Assembly (NCBI GenBank): GCA_026390215.1
Contig: JAPLGJ010000060.1
Coordinates: forward strand, 1 to 6,224
Direction of reading: 5' to 3'
Length of the DNA stretch: 6,224 nucleotides
DNA from: Caldisericota bacterium
Lineage (GTDB): Bacteria; Caldisericota; Caldisericia; Cryosericales; Cryosericaceae
In this document: positions 4,708 to 6,224 of the stretch, piece by piece
Layout of the letters: each line of letters starts with the position of its first letter
How positions within the stretch are numbered: position 1 is the first letter of the stretch
The notes under the pieces: generated by a model
Database searches by the model: none
The model's input: the letters and a program-made list of their open reading frames with translations, nothing else
What the model was told of the DNA's origin: nothing
Program-made: the position numbers and the translations under genes

Positions 4708-5733
4708 ATGGCTCAGGACGAAGGTGAACTGATACGATTGGCTCTCGAACAGCTTCCTGACGGCGTCGTCGTGGCCGATGCTCATGACCATGTGGTTACG
4801 CTCAACGCTCAGGCGCGACTCATCAGGGGTCCGCGGCCGGATGCCAGCATTGCTTTTCCCCTGCTCTTCGCCGGATCGGTGACCGAGGATGTCGAACACG
4901 GGCTTGGCGCACTTCGGACAGGGACGGCCACGGAGTTCTCCGTTGTCGAGGGTAACCCGTCGACAGGCAGGGTCTATGAACACCGGTGCGTCCCCGTGAA
5001 AACGTCGGGAGGTACCTATGCCGGTACGACCGTTACCTCTCACGACGTGACAGACCGTCAGCTTCAGGATGCCCGTCACGAGGCGCGAGTCAGTGGGCTT
5101 CAGCAACAGGTCGCGGCTCTGCAGGATGCGCTGCAGGAGCGTTTTGTGGACGGCATGATCACACTGGTTGATGCACTGGAGGCTCGAGACCGGTATACGT
5201 GCGGGCATTCCACCCGAGTTGCCTTCATGGCGGGCAAGGTTGCCCGCAGGATCCTGGGCCATGCCGCCGACGCTGCTGAGATCCAGCTGGCCGCCCGTCT
5301 CCACGACATCGGCAAGGTAGCGGTCCCCGACCGCCTGCTGGACAAGCCATCCCGTCTGACACCCGACGAGGTGATGCTCATGGACACACATCCTCTGGTC
5401 GGTGAGAGCATCCTGCGCCCTATCGCGCAACTGCACAATGTTGCAACCATCATCCGTAATCACCACGAGCGATGGGACGGAGCAGGCTATCCAGATGGCT
5501 TGTCGGGAGAACATATTCCAGTCGGCTCTCGGATTATGGCTCTCGCCGACACATTCGATGCAATGACGTCTCAGCGTCCATATCGTAGCTCACTCTCGGT
5601 GACAGAAGCGCAGAAAGAAATTGCGGGGCACCTTGGGACGCAGTTCGATCCAACGATAGGGCTGACATTCCTCGACATGATCGGTTCTGGCGAGATTCTA
5701 TCTGAGGACCAGCTCGACACTGAGACCGGATGA
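4708..5733 (+). CDS. PAS–HD-GYP protein, predicted cyclic-di-GMP phosphodiesterase
   Basis: The product is 341 aa and cytosolic, with no signal peptide or membrane segment. Residues about 8-117 form a PAS-like sensor (LEQLPDGVVVADAHDHVVTLN near the start; TSHDVTDRQLQ at its end). Residues about 118-147 are a Q/A/L-rich coiled-coil linker, and about 148-335 the HD-GYP domain. Visible metal and catalytic residues are His167 (GHSTRVA), His199-Asp200 and Lys203 (LHDIGK), His228 (THPLVGE), His252-His253 (HHERWDGAGYP), GYP at 260-262, and Asp281 (ALADTFDAM) followed by RPYR at 290-293. All hallmark residues are present, so it should be active. Family members hydrolyse cyclic-di-GMP, sometimes to GMP, and a few act on cyclic GMP-AMP. 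The PAS ligand is unknown. The stop overlaps the pirin start by 4 bp. Upstream is the structured 461-bp divergent region. Confidence 0.94.
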   Translation: MAQDEGELIRLALEQLPDGVVVADAHDHVVTLNAQARLIRGPRPDASIAFPLLFAGSVTEDVEHGLGALRTGTATEFSVVEGNPSTGRVYEHRCVPVKTSGGTYAGTTVTSHDVTDRQLQDARHEARVSGLQQQVAALQDALQERFVDGMITLVDALEARDRYTCGHSTRVAFMAGKVARRILGHAADAAEIQLAARLHDIGKVAVPDRLLDKPSRLTPDEVMLMDTHPLVGESILRPIAQLHNVATIIRNHHERWDGAGYPDGLSGEHIPVGSRIMALADTFDAMTSQRPYRSSLSVTEAQKEIAGHLGTQFDPTIGLTFLDMIGSGEILSEDQLDTETG

Positions 5734-6224
5734 TCCGCCGCGTAGCATCGCAGAAGCGACATCTCGCCGTGTCGCAAAGTTCCGAAAACTTCCTGCTGTT
5801 CTCGTACGATGATTACTTTGAGCCCGGAAACGTCCGATGGGGCGGTCTCCGTTTTTTCAACGATGACCTGCTGAACCCCGCGGGTAGTTTCCCACTCCAC
5901 TTTCATGATGAGATCGAGGTCGTCACCATCGTCGTGGCAGGGGAAATACGACAGCGGCAAGGGATTCAACCTCCGGTACGCCTTCGTCCAGGAGATGTCC
6001 AAGTCCTGTCTTCCGGCACGGGCGTCCGTCACGAGGAGATGAACGAGTGCCCGGGAAAGGCCCATCTATACCAGGTGGGGATTTTTCCGCGGGTGCCGGG
6101 ACTGATGCCCTCTCATGTTGAGGCTGCATTTGGAGCGCTTCCTCCTCCTAACGAGCTGGTCGCAGTTGCCTCCGGGCAGAACAAGGCAGGGGCGATTCCG
6201 ATGAACGCAGATGCGACCGTTTTC
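5730..6224 (+). CDS. Pirin family cupin protein, truncated by window end
   Basis: An open frame of 165 codons runs to the last base without a stop, so the C-terminus is outside. The start is the ATG overlapping the HD-GYP stop (ATGA, 5730-5733). No strong ribosome site precedes it, so it probably depends on re-initiation. The N-terminal cupin shows pirin hallmarks: FSYDDYFEPG (24-33), a GGLRFFNDD strand (38-46), FPLHFHDEIEVVTIVVAGEI (54-73), LRPGDVQVLSSGTGVRHEEM (85-104) and a YQVGIFPRVPGLMP stretch. His57, His59, His101 and Glu103 match the usual metal site. The usual HPHRD/E motif is here HFHDE, a mild variation. Pirins include quercetin dioxygenases and redox-dependent regulators; the role here is not determined. 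Confidence 0.87.
   Translation, partial: MIRRVASQKRHLAVSQSSENFLLFSYDDYFEPGNVRWGGLRFFNDDLLNPAGSFPLHFHDEIEVVTIVVAGEIRQRQGIQPPVRLRPGDVQVLSSGTGVRHEEMNECPGKAHLYQVGIFPRVPGLMPSHVEAAFGALPPPNELVAVASGQNKAGAIPMNADATVF

Larger units (their letters stand above)
1..6224. repeat. Perfect 6.2-kb palindrome (two 3,112-bp inverted arms, no spacer)
   Basis: The second half of the window is the exact reverse complement of the first. The first bases (gaaaacggtcgcatctgcgt) mirror the last, and every open frame on one strand has an identical-length, identical-sequence partner at 6225 minus its coordinates on the other strand. The axis is between 3112 (a) and 3113 (t) inside CCATGG. I saw no difference between arms. 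Long spacer-free palindromes are normally unstable in bacteria (SbcCD cleavage, replication slippage), and both ends stop at the same base. I therefore infer a turn-around artefact at the central hairpin more readily than a real structure. Each gene below is probably present once in the genome. Confidence 0.98.

Noticed and set aside
1..6224. Transposon or phage explanation for the inverted arms
   Set aside because: There is no transposase, integrase, phage gene, terminal repeat or target duplication; the arms carry ordinary chromosomal-type genes.
1..6224. Two independent paralogous gene sets
   Set aside because: The arms are identical at every base compared, including intergenic DNA, which is not expected for diverged paralogues.

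Overview
The window is one perfect, spacer-free inverted repeat. Base i pairs with base 6225-i along the whole 6,224 bp, and the axis lies between 3112 and 3113. There is therefore only about 3.1 kb of unique sequence, shown twice: arm A (1-3112) and arm B (3113-6224). Each gene appears once per arm in mirror image with an identical translation. The axis sits in a 15-bp GC-rich hairpin that looks like the transcription terminator of the inner operon. Both window ends stop at the same base of the same gene. The simplest reading is an assembly or amplification turn-around at this hairpin, not a real duplication. A hairpin-ended linear molecule or a true head-to-head duplication remain formal alternatives.

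Unique content, read outward from the axis. (1) A 76-aa DUF2922-family protein and, upstream of it, a 62-aa DUF1659-like protein, 11 bp apart, each with a strong Shine-Dalgarno. (2) Upstream on the same strand, a 185-aa protein with an N-terminal DUF4388 (PATAN-type) domain and a possible winged-helix tail. (3) A 461-bp divergent intergenic region with a GNRA-capped terminator-like hairpin and two smaller inverted repeats. (4) On the opposite strand, a 341-aa PAS/coiled-coil/HD-GYP protein, a predicted cyclic-di-GMP phosphodiesterase. (5) Overlapping its stop by 4 bp, a pirin-family cupin protein that runs off the window end.

Organism: a bacterium with moderately high GC by eye, strong AGGAGG ribosome binding sites and tight spacing. 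DUF1659/DUF2922 pairs are best known from Bacillota. HD-GYP, DUF4388 and pirin are widespread, so I can suggest a Bacillota-like or related lineage but cannot name a taxon. Nothing here looks like a phage, transposon or CRISPR locus.

How the genes may work together: the HD-GYP protein would lower cyclic-di-GMP in response to a PAS-sensed signal, and its translation is probably coupled to the pirin. DUF4388 proteins are often linked to two-component or gliding/motility-type signalling, so the divergent pair may form a small signalling locus. The DUF1659/DUF2922 pair has no known function and may simply be a neighbour.
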